This document shows positions 25,281-33,760 of a stretch of DNA of 64,000 nucleotides, one piece after another. The notes under the pieces are model-generated. The model was not told the DNA's origin. It did not search any database and saw only the letters and a list, made by a program, of their open reading frames with translations. The translations under genes and the position numbers were made by a program. This DNA is from JAXLWB01 sp046328715 (lineage in GTDB: Bacteria; Chloroflexota; Anaerolineae; Caldilineales; Caldilineaceae): assembly GCA_046328715.1 (NCBI GenBank), contig JAXLWB010000048.1, forward strand, positions 1 to 64,000, in the 5' to 3' direction. Every line of letters begins with the position of its first letter. Within the stretch, counting starts at the first letter, position 1.

Positions 25281-25926
25281 CTTTATTCTTCCTTGAATAA
25301 TCGGGATTTTCCCAAACAATCAGAGTTGCCCAGTTGTCAGAGGCACTATCCTCGATGTAGCCTTCGAGTAAACCTCGTACATGAAAGCCGCTTTTGAGCT
25401 GGAAACTAAGCGTTGGGTCAGACAGCTCACCAGCTACGACTTTGTCTACATATTCTTGAATCGACATTTGTTGTTTGTACTGGGCGTACCCAGGAAGCAC
25501 ACCCCCGCCGACAATTCCCCGTCGATGAGCGCTGCGACAGAGCGCTTTGCGGGCGTGGTAGAGCATCTTGCCGATGCCACGCCCCCGATAATCCGGATGG
25601 ACACTGATGTCTGCTCCGTAGTACCAGGCACCTTGTGGCTCATGATTGGTAAAGTAGAAGCCAGCGCATATTTCTTTAAAGGTGTGTTGCGGGTGTTCAA
25701 AGTCAAAATCGATAAAAAAACCAGAGCCTTGTCCAATCACCTTGCCTTGGTCCAAGACAACGAACTGACCTTCGGGAAAAATCCGGTATTGGCTTTCAAA
25801 CATATCGACATTCATCAGTTCATGGTCGGCCAAAGTCGGATAGCAGATGCGCTGCAACTGCTCCAATGCAGCAAAATATTGGGGTGCAAGATTGACGATT
25901 TCAATCTCTCGGTGGGAATGTTGCAT
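25255..25926 (-). CDS. GNAT acetyltransferase of the type fused to carbon-nitrogen hydrolases
   Basis: Protein of 223 residues. The acetyl-CoA site is 'ISVHPDYRGRGIGKMLYHARKALC', and the tail has 'GGGVLPGYAQYK', 'DPTLSFQLKSGFHVRGLLEGYIED' and 'NWATLIVWENPDY'. This is the same order as the N-terminal half of the known bifunctional GNAT/nitrilase proteins (YhcX-like), but here it stands alone. The substrate is unknown. AAGGACT precedes the ATG. It lies 5 bases after the alkyltransferase-like gene and overlaps gcvT, making a three-gene operon. Confidence 0.85.
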   Translation of the reverse strand: MQHSHREIEIVNLAPQYFAALEQLQRICYPTLADHELMNVDMFESQYRIFPEGQFVVLDQGKVIGQGSGFFIDFDFEHPQHTFKEICAGFYFTNHEPQGAWYYGADISVHPDYRGRGIGKMLYHARKALCRSAHRRGIVGGGVLPGYAQYKQQMSIQEYVDKVVAGELSDPTLSFQLKSGFHVRGLLEGYIEDSASDNWATLIVWENPDYSRKNKDGKDAIIR

Positions 25927-25931
25927 AGTCC

Positions 25932-26306
25932 TTATTCTTCAAAAAATGAAAGCTGTCCGCCAAAGCCATGCTCAAGCAACCAATCTAACGTGGGGCCGGA
26001 CCAGCGTACAACTTTCCAGTTGACCCTGCCTTTTGCATCGAACTGCACCCCTTCCTCCTCTAGTCGGATGCGTTGTAGCACGCTGCTCAGTTCGTTGCCG
26101 CGTGGGCTGATCTTGCCCTGGGCGTTGATCACCCGTTGCCACGGCACGTCGCTCTCGTCGGGTGTGGAGGCCATGGCGTAGCCGACCATACGTGCGCTAC
26201 AGCCAGCGACCATGGCGGCAATTTGTCCATAACTAGCGACCTTGCCCTTGGGAATCTGGCGAACTAGCAGGTAGATTCGTTCGTAGATTGGTTGAGATTG
26301 GCTCAT
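25932..26306 (-). CDS. alkyltransferase-like (ATL) DNA-binding protein
   Basis: Protein of 124 residues with the helix-turn-helix DNA-binding domain of O6-alkylguanine-DNA alkyltransferases: 'GKVASYGQIAAMVAG', 'ARMVGYAMAS' and 'GxISPRGN'. The active-site PCHRV is PWQRV here, with tryptophan at position 56 in place of the acceptor cysteine. That is the signature of ATL proteins, which bind alkylated guanine and flag it for nucleotide excision repair without repairing it. The C-terminus is about 20 residues longer than in short ATLs and contains 'WSGPTLDWLLEHG'. Confidence 0.9.
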   Translation of the reverse strand: MSQSQPIYERIYLLVRQIPKGKVASYGQIAAMVAGCSARMVGYAMASTPDESDVPWQRVINAQGKISPRGNELSSVLQRIRLEEEGVQFDAKGRVNWKVVRWSGPTLDWLLEHGFGGQLSFFEE

Positions 26307-26384
26307 GATTGGTCATTCCGGGTAAAGGTACTTCCTTCAAGTGTATCACGGAGAAAAGAGGATGAAAAACAACGAGGCGTTTTT

Positions 26385-26404
26385 GGGTGTATATCTATAC
26401 ACCC
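26385..26404. promoter_or_regulatory. 20-bp perfect palindrome
   Basis: GGGTGTATA-TC-TATACACCC is fully symmetrical. It lies in the 210-base gap between the alkyltransferase-like gene and the J-domain protein gene. It could be an operator for the leftward acetyltransferase/gcvT operon (about 80 bases before its first ATG) or a short hairpin. No promoter was recognised next to it. Confidence 0.4.
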
Positions 26405-26446
26405 GGCGTTGTTCGGCGGATTTCTTGACCAATTCCTGATCGTGGA

Positions 26447-26493
26447 CAAAAAGCGAGCCGCCAAGTTTGCTCTGACTTGGCGGCTCGCTTTTG
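26447..26493 (-). terminator. strong rho-independent terminator of the J-domain gene
   Basis: AAGCGAGCCGCCAAGT (26451-26466) pairs with ACTTGGCGGCTCGCTT (26475-26490), flanked by A-tract and T-tract, so it can act in both directions. It ends the leftward J-domain gene about 25 bases after its stop. Confidence 0.9.
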
Positions 26494-26517
26494 TCTATGG
26501 GGGTTTCTGTTGGTGAG

Positions 26518-27498
26518 CTATGGGTTGACGATCGGGAGGGCAGCGATCAACTCGTGAGTGGCACCTGCGCTTTCAGCATAGATCCAAGCTGGATCGCCAT
26601 TTTCTAGCACAATCCGCAGCCAGGTGTTATCCATTGTACGCCCAGTCACTAGAATCTGTTTTCCGGTAGCCAACAGGGCCGCCGGCTCCGATTGAATGGA
26701 CGTGGCTGTCCGCGCATAGACGCTAAAGGGATTATTGATGGTATAGAGCACCCCGGCATCTGTGCGAACCATTGCTGGTGTATGAACAACTGTCGTCGGC
26801 GTGGCTGGCTCAGCAGTCGGCGACGGTGGTGGTGGAGTGGTTGGGGTGTCACTGGGGGGCGGCGCAGGCGTATCGGTCGGAATTGCGGTTGCCGTTGGCA
26901 CCGGTGTGTCTGTGGGCGAAACTGGCGCAATTGGTTCAACAACCGGGGCTTGATTTGTATCCGTAGCGCTGGTTCGTAGCGGAAACATTCCGATCCCACT
27001 CACTTCGACAGCCAATGGTTCACTCTGCGTTGGGTTTTCTGCAATTGCTACTGTCGTCGCACTGGCAACTGTTTGGCTGATGCATTGTTCGCTCGCAAGT
27101 TGACTTGCTTCGAGCGCCAGCGCGGCTTTGTTCAGGGTGGCATGTGCCAAAAAGTTAAAACTTAAAAATTGAACGGTAATTGCTCCGATGACAAAGGCAA
27201 CGCCGATCAGCATCAGTGCCATGAAGGTCGGAATTCCCTTAACCGTGCGGTAAATGGTGGGCGCCTGCGCTGGTGGAGCAACTTGTGTCACATGAGGGCG
27301 TGGTGTACGCAACAATGTATTATAGGCTTCGTTAACACGCTTCATCATAGCTTCGACAAATTCTTTGTCGACCGGGTCGTTGTAGCGATCCGGGTGGTAA
27401 ACACGAGCCATTTGGCGGTAACGAATCCGTATATCATCGTTCGAGGCATTTAAGGGCAATTCGAGTATACGATAGTACGTTTCAATGTTTTGTGCCAT
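26518..27498 (-). CDS. membrane-anchored J-domain protein with SH3-like tail
   Basis: Protein of 326 residues. Residues about 7-66 form a J domain: 'YYRILELPLNASNDDIRIRYRQMARVYHPDRYND', with the HPD motif needed to stimulate DnaK. One membrane segment lies at about 92-116. Then come about 110 residues rich in Thr, Pro and Ala (low complexity). The C-terminal 70 residues look like a bacterial SH3 domain: 'NPFSVYARTATSIQSEPAALLATGKQILVTGRTMDNTWLRIVLENGDPAWIY'. The domain order suggests the J domain faces the cytoplasm and the SH3 part the outside. The partner chaperone is not in the window. Confidence 0.82.
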   Translation of the reverse strand: MAQNIETYYRILELPLNASNDDIRIRYRQMARVYHPDRYNDPVDKEFVEAMMKRVNEAYNTLLRTPRPHVTQVAPPAQAPTIYRTVKGIPTFMALMLIGVAFVIGAITVQFLSFNFLAHATLNKAALALEASQLASEQCISQTVASATTVAIAENPTQSEPLAVEVSGIGMFPLRTSATDTNQAPVVEPIAPVSPTDTPVPTATAIPTDTPAPPPSDTPTTPPPPSPTAEPATPTTVVHTPAMVRTDAGVLYTINNPFSVYARTATSIQSEPAALLATGKQILVTGRTMDNTWLRIVLENGDPAWIYAESAGATHELIAALPIVNP

Positions 27499-27799
27499 GA
27501 GGGTGGAGGGAAAAGCTATATTTACGATTGCTCGATAAGTAAGCTACGAATGAACAATGTGCGCCGCAACGCACTGGCTGGAAACGACTGAATCTTAAAA
27601 AGCTGACTAAGTTATCGGTAAAACCTTACGTAGGTTGACCTGTTTAGCCAGCATTTACTCTTGTAGGCCCCACAATAAATAAATGTAAATCTATAAAATA
27701 GTAAGGTAACTGGAACTGAAGCTAGTATTGCACTGTTTGTTGAATTAAGCAACGGCTTTTTGTTGATTGTAGTTTACGAAATTTAAGTCGTTATGTAAA
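27499..27799. other. intergenic region, nothing recognised
   Basis: AT-richer DNA between the J-domain gene and the end of the glycosyltransferase gene. A short GC-rich palindromic stretch (GTGCGCCGCAACGCAC) occurs near 27560. No open frame with a ribosome-binding site, tRNA-like fold or clear terminator was found. Confidence 0.5.
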
Positions 27800-29911
27800 C
27801 TATTGGGTGACGTCAGTCAACGTAGATTCGATTTCAATAAACTCTCCTTTCTCATCGACAATTGACAAAGGTTCTAAACTTCCTGAATCATAAACGAGCA
27901 GGCGTAAGGAATAGTTCCCAGGAGATAAGTCAGAAGGAGTTTCTACCCAATAGAGGTTCAAGGGGTGGTCTTGTTCAGACCAGTGAGAGGGTGCGAGATG
28001 ACGGTCATTGAGCAGGCGGTCGTCCGCCTGAGCGACACGTGCTCCATCTTGATTGTAGAGTGCCACACGCGCTTTGAGCGGATTGTCAACGTGTCCGCCC
28101 GGCACGCGATGCCAGCGGATCGCCACTGGAATACCGTGACCAGCCTTAAAGGTTGTTGGCGCAGAGAATTCAACTGTTTCCACAGCATCGGCGAAGCGGA
28201 GATGGTAAGGCGCAAGGTTAGGGGCCAAGGCAAAGTGCGTGGGCGGTTGCAACTGCCACCAACCGACCGAATAGCCTTGAAAGCCCTGCTCTCCCTGCTT
28301 ATGACCCACTTGATCCAGCAGGAAGCGGACCGCGTGACGAGGATCGGTATCACTTTCAAACCATTGTACCCAAAAGATGCGCTGGGCATTGTTGGCCCAC
28401 TGGTTGAGCCGCTGGTCAATCGTGTTGATGTCTACAAACAGGTAGCGGGCATCTGCTGTTTCCGGGCCAACTGGCACAGCTTCAGGGTCAATCGTATAAC
28501 GCTGATAATAGAAGCCAAAAGGATACTTCTGATCCAGCAAGATGAGGTCGCCTTTGTGGGTATTGGCCCGCAGCCAGTTGGCCAATCCCTGTGTATCCTC
28601 GCGAAAAAAGCGTGGATCGTTCAGGTCGGCGTTGATCATCCAGGGTAAGCTGCCCAGTACAATCAGGGCACTCAGCCAGCCGAGTGGCTTCCACCAGCCA
28701 TACCAGACGCTCAAACTCATGCCTGCTAGGACGTAGAGCGCAGGGGTGACAAAGCTTGAATAACGGACATTGAAGGCACCTCGATCCAGCACTGCCACGT
28801 AGTAGAGCAGCAAACCACCCACCAGCCATGTCAGCAAAAATGTGAAGGATGCGGAGTGTGCAAATTTCACGTTCGCTCCACGTTGTTTTGCGTCAATCTC
28901 ATGATTACGGCTTTGGCCGAACAGACGTACAGCCATAATCAATAAGCCACAGAGCAGGATCGCCAATGCCACCCATAGCCAAACTTCTCCGTAGCCTGAG
29001 AGTAAGGCGGAGTCAAAGGCGTAGCCACCCAGGTATGCAACCCAGTTTTGGCGCAAATAATCGCTCAATGTGGGGACGATTAGATTCGAATTTTCATAGG
29101 TGGGAATCTGGCGCAGCGCAATCGGCAAGATCGGCGCAACCAAGAGCAACATCAGTAGACCCGTGCCGATCACCCAACATAGCTGCTGCCAACGGTTGTA
29201 TTGGAGTAGCGCCCAGATGCCCCACCAAGCATACCAGGCCGCCAAGATAAAGAGCGCATTGTAATGAGTAAGCAATGCCAGCGCACTAAATAGCACAAAA
29301 AAGAAGGCAGACGAGTAAGGGCGATCTTTGCCGGAAAGTGGATCACTCACAAACCTGGACCGCCAAAGAGATAACCCACACAGTGCCGCTGCCAGTAAAA
29401 ACAGCATACCAACCGTGTACATGCGCGTCTCTTGGCTTTCCGCCAGCCAAAAGGGTGAGGCAGCGGCCAAGATGCTGGCAATCAGCGGTGCATAAAGACC
29501 CGGCTCGGATGTAGAAGTACTTGACAGCCAGGCACTGCGCAGCGTCACTTTGTAGATAAATGCCACACAAAGCACGCCGGCAAAGAGACTGAGGAAACGT
29601 GCAAAAAAGGCAATATGCGCCGGGTCGTTGCCGAGCTGGATTTGACTAATGCGCAGCCAACCGTGCAGCAGCCAATAGTAGAGTGGCGGTTGAATATCCA
29701 ACTCGGGTGCGGTAGGAATCTGCCAGAAGGGACGAAGCGCAACATCAAGATTGCGCGCTTCGTCCCACCAGATATTTTGTTTCACCAGGTCAGTCAGGCG
29801 GAGGGCAAAAGCAAAATAAAGGGACAAAATCAGAACAAAACGATGGATGCGAACGCTCTGAAGCATAGGCGCCATTGTAACCCGATTTCCAGCCACTGTG
29901 ATAGTTTCCAT
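27800..29911 (-). CDS. GT39/ArnT-type membrane glycosyltransferase with C-terminal beta-sandwich
   Basis: Protein of 703 residues from the ATG at 29911. The first luminal loop holds 'WWDEARNLDVALRPF', with the catalytic-type Asp-Glu, and 'DIQPPLYYWLLHGWL', both typical of polyprenol-phosphate sugar transferases (GT-C fold, protein mannosyltransferase family). About eleven hydrophobic segments follow up to about residue 470. The last ~230 residues are soluble, with 'LRANTHKGDLILL' and a beta-sandwich resembling that of the gene at the left window edge. No ribosome site is visible. It starts 21 bases after the stop of the GH44 gene, so it is read in the same leftward transcript. Donor and acceptor are unknown. 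Confidence 0.85.
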   Translation of the reverse strand: METITVAGNRVTMAPMLQSVRIHRFVLILSLYFAFALRLTDLVKQNIWWDEARNLDVALRPFWQIPTAPELDIQPPLYYWLLHGWLRISQIQLGNDPAHIAFFARFLSLFAGVLCVAFIYKVTLRSAWLSSTSTSEPGLYAPLIASILAAASPFWLAESQETRMYTVGMLFLLAAALCGLSLWRSRFVSDPLSGKDRPYSSAFFFVLFSALALLTHYNALFILAAWYAWWGIWALLQYNRWQQLCWVIGTGLLMLLLVAPILPIALRQIPTYENSNLIVPTLSDYLRQNWVAYLGGYAFDSALLSGYGEVWLWVALAILLCGLLIMAVRLFGQSRNHEIDAKQRGANVKFAHSASFTFLLTWLVGGLLLYYVAVLDRGAFNVRYSSFVTPALYVLAGMSLSVWYGWWKPLGWLSALIVLGSLPWMINADLNDPRFFREDTQGLANWLRANTHKGDLILLDQKYPFGFYYQRYTIDPEAVPVGPETADARYLFVDINTIDQRLNQWANNAQRIFWVQWFESDTDPRHAVRFLLDQVGHKQGEQGFQGYSVGWWQLQPPTHFALAPNLAPYHLRFADAVETVEFSAPTTFKAGHGIPVAIRWHRVPGGHVDNPLKARVALYNQDGARVAQADDRLLNDRHLAPSHWSEQDHPLNLYWVETPSDLSPGNYSLRLLVYDSGSLEPLSIVDEKGEFIEIESTLTDVTQ

Positions 29912-29932
29912 AGTCAAACATACATCAACAAC

Positions 29933-32269
29933 TCACCGATTGAGTAGCGGCAGATAGAGTTGTGCCTCGTCGGTCGGGTTCGGCGTCTGGCTTGGCTGGG
30001 CGGTTGACGGCGGCGTTGATGTTACAGTCGGTGTTGGTGAGGCAGTCGGCGTTCCACCGTTGCTTGCCGCAATGCGTACCAAGGTAATGGAGTTGGCCGG
30101 ATAGCTCGCCATAAAGCCATTGCCGCTGATCGCCTGATCGGCTTGACGCACAATGGCCGACAGATTGGCCGTGGAGTAGCGATAGACTTCAGCCTTAGCA
30201 GGTAATTGACCATTGAGCATGCCGGACAATGCAAGTGTTGCTGCTAGCGCATTGCCTGTCTTGTTGATCATCATCAAGGTCAGCGAATTGTCGCTGCTGC
30301 GCTGCGCGGCATAGATCGCTAACTTTGCCTGGTCGCTGCTGGTGGCTTGCACGCTGACGTCGCCGAAGGTTGCCCCTGCACCGTCGTAGTTGCGGTAGAT
30401 GCGGAAGGCATAGGCGGCTGGCTGGTTTGCTGCGGGCGGATCCCAGATCGTGGCTAAATCGACGCGCTCTCGGCCAAAGATGCCCAGAATATCGGCCTGC
30501 GCCAGCGCTCCGTTGATATGTTCGTGTCCACCCCAATTGTATTCGCTGATGGCTAGCTTGGTGCCTGGATAGTTCTGGTCGATCCAGGCGCGCATGCGTG
30601 GAATCAAGCGGACGACTGGGCCATCGGCAGTGCTTGCAATCCAACTTTCATCCTGATAAGTGGGGTCCCACAAGGCGCGTACGGAGCGTAGGCGCAATGC
30701 CTGGGTGGTTGCATTGCCCGCCGAGCCTAAAGGCACTCCATCTTCCTGCGGGTAGAAATGCAAGCTCAGGTAGTCGAGTAGCCTAGTTCCATGTTGTTGT
30801 TCATAGGCCGCCAATTGTTGCAAATACCAGGCTGTCAACTCCAGATTGCCATGTGCTTGTCGATCGGCGTTGCTGCCAGCGGCAACATCCTTGGCCGAAG
30901 TAAAATAAGCCCACCAGCCGCCAAACTCCGGTCCCAACACCTGCGCAGAGGGGTCTGCCCTCTTGATGGCGCGGGCATAGGCAATCGCCCCCTGTGCCAG
31001 TTCATTGTAGCTTTGCCCTTGCGGATGGATGTCGGCATGGGTCGAGTTCCACAGATCAGGTTCATTGTCCAAGCCGTAAAAGCGTACGCCGCCGTTGTTG
31101 GCGGTGCCAAACTTTCCGGTCAGAAAATTCACCCAACTGCCGACAAAGCTTTCGGTGATGGCAATGCTGGTGTCGAATGGGTCGTTGCCCTTGAAAAAGA
31201 CTGGGGCGAATTGGTTGTTGTTTTTGAACTGTGTCACGCCATTGCCACATTGGGGACGCCATTGAAAGTCGTTGGCTGCCGTGCCATTCGGGAACTGGGT
31301 CGGCGTGTAACTGTACTTGCTGGTGCTGAAACCGCAGGCTGCTTCATTGCCATTCGAGACGTAGCCAGCCATTGGTACGGTTAGATAACTTGCCGCTCCT
31401 GTGCTTCGATCTTGGGCAATAAAGCGGTTGGCGGCAGAGTCGTTGGGCAGATCAGTGGCGTTGCTTTCGCGGCCATTTTCAAAGTACCAATCGTAGGCGG
31501 CGTTGCCCATGTCGTTTTGCCAATTGTAGCGGGTAGCGCGGTTGCCTCCCCAGCGCCGCACCGAAACTGCTGCTGCCTGGGCAAAGGCTTCGTCGCCCCA
31601 GTTCATGCCATAGATCAGGTCGCTGATCGGATGGCGGTCGGCGTTGACATTGACAGTCAAGGTGATATCGGCATTGGCGGGCAGTGTAGGAGTAACAGTC
31701 GGTGTTCCCGTGCCAGCCGTGTTGCTCACCAGCCGAATGTCGTCTAGATAGTAGGTCGCCTGCGCTGCCCCGCTTGCCTCTTGCCAGTTGAGGCGGGCAA
31801 TGGTGGCTGGGTTGCCTAGATCGCTCAACAGGATGTGATTTTTTGTCCAGCTACCGGCGGGCGCGCTTACGGCAACCTGAGTGCTGGCATCTCCCCCATC
31901 GTTAGCTTGAGTGTAAAAGACAATCTGTGTGCCGCCTGCTGCGCCATAGATCCAAAATTCAATCGCTTCGTAGCCACTGGTCTCAATTTGGTCTGGCGCA
32001 CGCAAAGAGAAGCCAGTCCAGGCGGCGTCGTGATGTACTGAGATAGAGTGGGTGCCTGTGTGCGTTGGTGAAGTTGCGTCAAAGCTGTGGGTCGTTTGCC
32101 AGGACCAGTCCTGCCAGTTTGTGGTCAGCGTATCACCAAAGACCGTAAAATCTGCATCTACTACCGCTGCCGAACGACCTGCGGGTAGGATACAGGATGC
32201 CATCACCAGGAGGAACAACCAGAGCAACCCTGCTGCTCTTCCTGTGAACAATCTTCGTGCATTTTCCAT
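29933..32269 (-). CDS. secreted GH44 family endoglucanase/xyloglucanase
   Basis: Protein of 778 residues with signal peptide (hydrophobic core 'LLWLFLLVMASCILPA'). Residues about 35-190 form a carbohydrate-binding-like sandwich, followed by a Thr/Pro linker. The catalytic part matches GH44: 'IYGMNWGDE', 'VRRWGGNRATRYNWQNDMGN', 'FYGLDNEPDLWNSTH' (acid/base Glu), 'LLDYLSLHFYPQE' and 'LAISEYNWGGHEH' (nucleophile Glu). A C-terminal beta domain follows. After a Thr/Pro/Ser linker the protein ends LYLPLLNR, a motif that also closes two other secreted proteins here. AAGGAGA lies 8-10 bases before the ATG. It is co-transcribed with a glycosyltransferase. Confidence 0.9.
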   Translation of the reverse strand: MENARRLFTGRAAGLLWLFLLVMASCILPAGRSAAVVDADFTVFGDTLTTNWQDWSWQTTHSFDATSPTHTGTHSISVHHDAAWTGFSLRAPDQIETSGYEAIEFWIYGAAGGTQIVFYTQANDGGDASTQVAVSAPAGSWTKNHILLSDLGNPATIARLNWQEASGAAQATYYLDDIRLVSNTAGTGTPTVTPTLPANADITLTVNVNADRHPISDLIYGMNWGDEAFAQAAAVSVRRWGGNRATRYNWQNDMGNAAYDWYFENGRESNATDLPNDSAANRFIAQDRSTGAASYLTVPMAGYVSNGNEAACGFSTSKYSYTPTQFPNGTAANDFQWRPQCGNGVTQFKNNNQFAPVFFKGNDPFDTSIAITESFVGSWVNFLTGKFGTANNGGVRFYGLDNEPDLWNSTHADIHPQGQSYNELAQGAIAYARAIKRADPSAQVLGPEFGGWWAYFTSAKDVAAGSNADRQAHGNLELTAWYLQQLAAYEQQHGTRLLDYLSLHFYPQEDGVPLGSAGNATTQALRLRSVRALWDPTYQDESWIASTADGPVVRLIPRMRAWIDQNYPGTKLAISEYNWGGHEHINGALAQADILGIFGRERVDLATIWDPPAANQPAAYAFRIYRNYDGAGATFGDVSVQATSSDQAKLAIYAAQRSSDNSLTLMMINKTGNALAATLALSGMLNGQLPAKAEVYRYSTANLSAIVRQADQAISGNGFMASYPANSITLVRIAASNGGTPTASPTPTVTSTPPSTAQPSQTPNPTDEAQLYLPLLNR

Positions 32270-32629
32270 GATCCTATTCTCCTTAAATACGGATCAACGT
32301 ACTCGCCTGATGAACTTGTCATGAGTAAATACGTTGAACCCAAGCCTGGCGGGAGCCTTGCTATTACTATACTGCCATGATCCTCGTGTAATGCCAATCG
32401 AACGAACTGACTGCATGAACTGAGTCTTTGCTTTGCAATTACCTTAATGCATTTTTGAATCAATAATTACGATTATTTGTAACATAACGGAAAGAAAAGA
32501 TAGCAGAATATTACATTACACTTCTCATAGTTCGTTGCATTTAAAGTGACAGTGATCGATTAAAACTACGGAAATCCTATTTTCAAGACTGTCCCATGGG
32601 AACAGTCAAGCATTCGAGGAAGGCTAGAG
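32270..32629. other. intergenic region upstream of GH44, nothing firm
   Basis: AT-rich stretch between the leftward GH44 gene and the rightward genes. It probably contains promoters for both sides, but no near-consensus pair of boxes was seen. No gene, repeat or RNA was recognised. Confidence 0.45.
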
Positions 32630-32803
32630 ATGACAATTCATACGATTTCGCAACAGAAATATCTGCACAAAACGGCTTCTTCGCCCTTCACTGCGTCGGC
32701 TTCTTTGCTAAAATCATTGTTTCGTCTCTTCTATCAATGTTTGCCTGGGATTGCACCCGCCTCGCAGGAAGAGTTGGCGATCCAGTGGGGACGCTGGCTA
32801 TAA
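32630..32803 (+). CDS. possible small protein, unknown
   Basis: Frame of 57 codons. The ATG at 32630 has GGAAGG 6 bases upstream. The product starts MTIHTISQQKYLHKT and ends 'PGIAPASQEELAIQWGRWL', a natural-looking amphipathic tail. A longer overlapping frame from 32596 (110 codons) has less plausible composition and no ribosome site. I do not recognise either. It precedes the ABC-permease-like gene by about 110 bases. Confidence 0.4.
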   Translation: MTIHTISQQKYLHKTASSPFTASASLLKSLFRLFYQCLPGIAPASQEELAIQWGRWL

Positions 32804-32914
32804 AATCTAGCTTGTGCCGCTTGATTGGCTTTCTGATACCATCACACATTCCCAGATCGAGCGATCTCTGTTATAGTGCATCCACGCACTTAGGCAGATA
32901 CCTCGGCAGGGACC

Positions 32915-33760
32915 GTGTTCATTCTTGATTCTATACGTCCATATCTAGTTTCGAATTCCCTCTACAACAGCGCTTTGAGCGTACTTGTGGCACTGCCTGC
33001 TACGTTGCTGTTCGGCTGGCTGCTTACCAAGTTGATTGTGCCGCTTGCTGCCAAGCGTCATCAGCAGATCGGGCTTGCGCTTGGTCTAAGTGTGGCGATT
33101 GAATTCGCCAATCCCTGGCTATTGCCGAGCCTTGGTCTTCGTTTTGCTTACCTTGCGTCGTTGCCCAATCCGATCCTATTGTTTGGAATTGTGCCCGCAC
33201 TAACATGGACCGTGGCACCGATCATGGCTCTCTTTGTGCTGCTGAACCGTTCTACGCCACGTTTGCTTCCCATCGATACAGGTACACCCTCGCGGTTGGC
33301 GTTTCTCAAAACCTTGATAGTCAGTTGTATGTTGCTGCTCTGTAATAGCTCGGTGCCACTGTTGTTAAGTGGTGGACGACCCTTCAACGCGACCCATACC
33401 TTGCCGAGTTGGATTTTTAGCGAAGTTTGGGTGAATGGAGATTACCTGCGTGCACTGGTTCAGGCGGGTCTGCTTTCGGTCGGCCTGCTGGGCTGCAATA
33501 CAATTTTGCTAATCTGTGAACCAGTTAGCGGGAGAAAGAAGCAGGCTATACGGATGCCGTTATTGGCAATCCTTCCCGCCCTGTTGAGCGTAGTGCCTTA
33601 TAGTTTTCGGCTTGCAGGATGGGTAGACGGAAGAATGCCCCTATTGGTCACCGAGCTGTTGGTTACCACGGGGATTATTCTAGGAAGCTCGATCTTCAAA
33701 ACGATAGCCAATCCCGTGCACGGTGACAAGCCAGCGTGGGTGGGCAGGGTCGGCCTCTAG
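32915..33760 (+). CDS. membrane protein resembling half of an ABC transporter permease
   Basis: Protein of 281 residues with about seven hydrophobic segments; start GTG with AGGGA upstream. The order 'hydrophobic pair, cytoplasmic loop with RLAFLKTLIVSCMLLLCNSSVPLLL, then PSWIFSEVWVNGDYLRALVQAGLLSVGLL' recalls the C-terminal half of iron/thiamine-type ABC permeases (FbpB/ThiP), where the loop before 'F..TLP' contacts the ATPase. The EAA-loop glycine signature is poor. No ATPase or binding protein is adjacent. The 3' end overlaps the response regulator gene on the other strand by 81 bases. It may be an orphan or degenerate permease. Confidence 0.5.
   Translation: MFILDSIRPYLVSNSLYNSALSVLVALPATLLFGWLLTKLIVPLAAKRHQQIGLALGLSVAIEFANPWLLPSLGLRFAYLASLPNPILLFGIVPALTWTVAPIMALFVLLNRSTPRLLPIDTGTPSRLAFLKTLIVSCMLLLCNSSVPLLLSGGRPFNATHTLPSWIFSEVWVNGDYLRALVQAGLLSVGLLGCNTILLICEPVSGRKKQAIRMPLLAILPALLSVVPYSFRLAGWVDGRMPLLVTELLVTTGIILGSSIFKTIANPVHGDKPAWVGRVGL

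Noticed and set aside
25381..26181. 266-codon frame antisense to the GNAT and alkyltransferase-like genes
   Set aside because: It spans two well-supported genes on the other strand and shows no family pattern.
32596..32928. 110-codon frame before the permease-like gene
   Set aside because: A different frame in the same place (32630-32803) has a ribosome site and a better product; the longer one lacks both.
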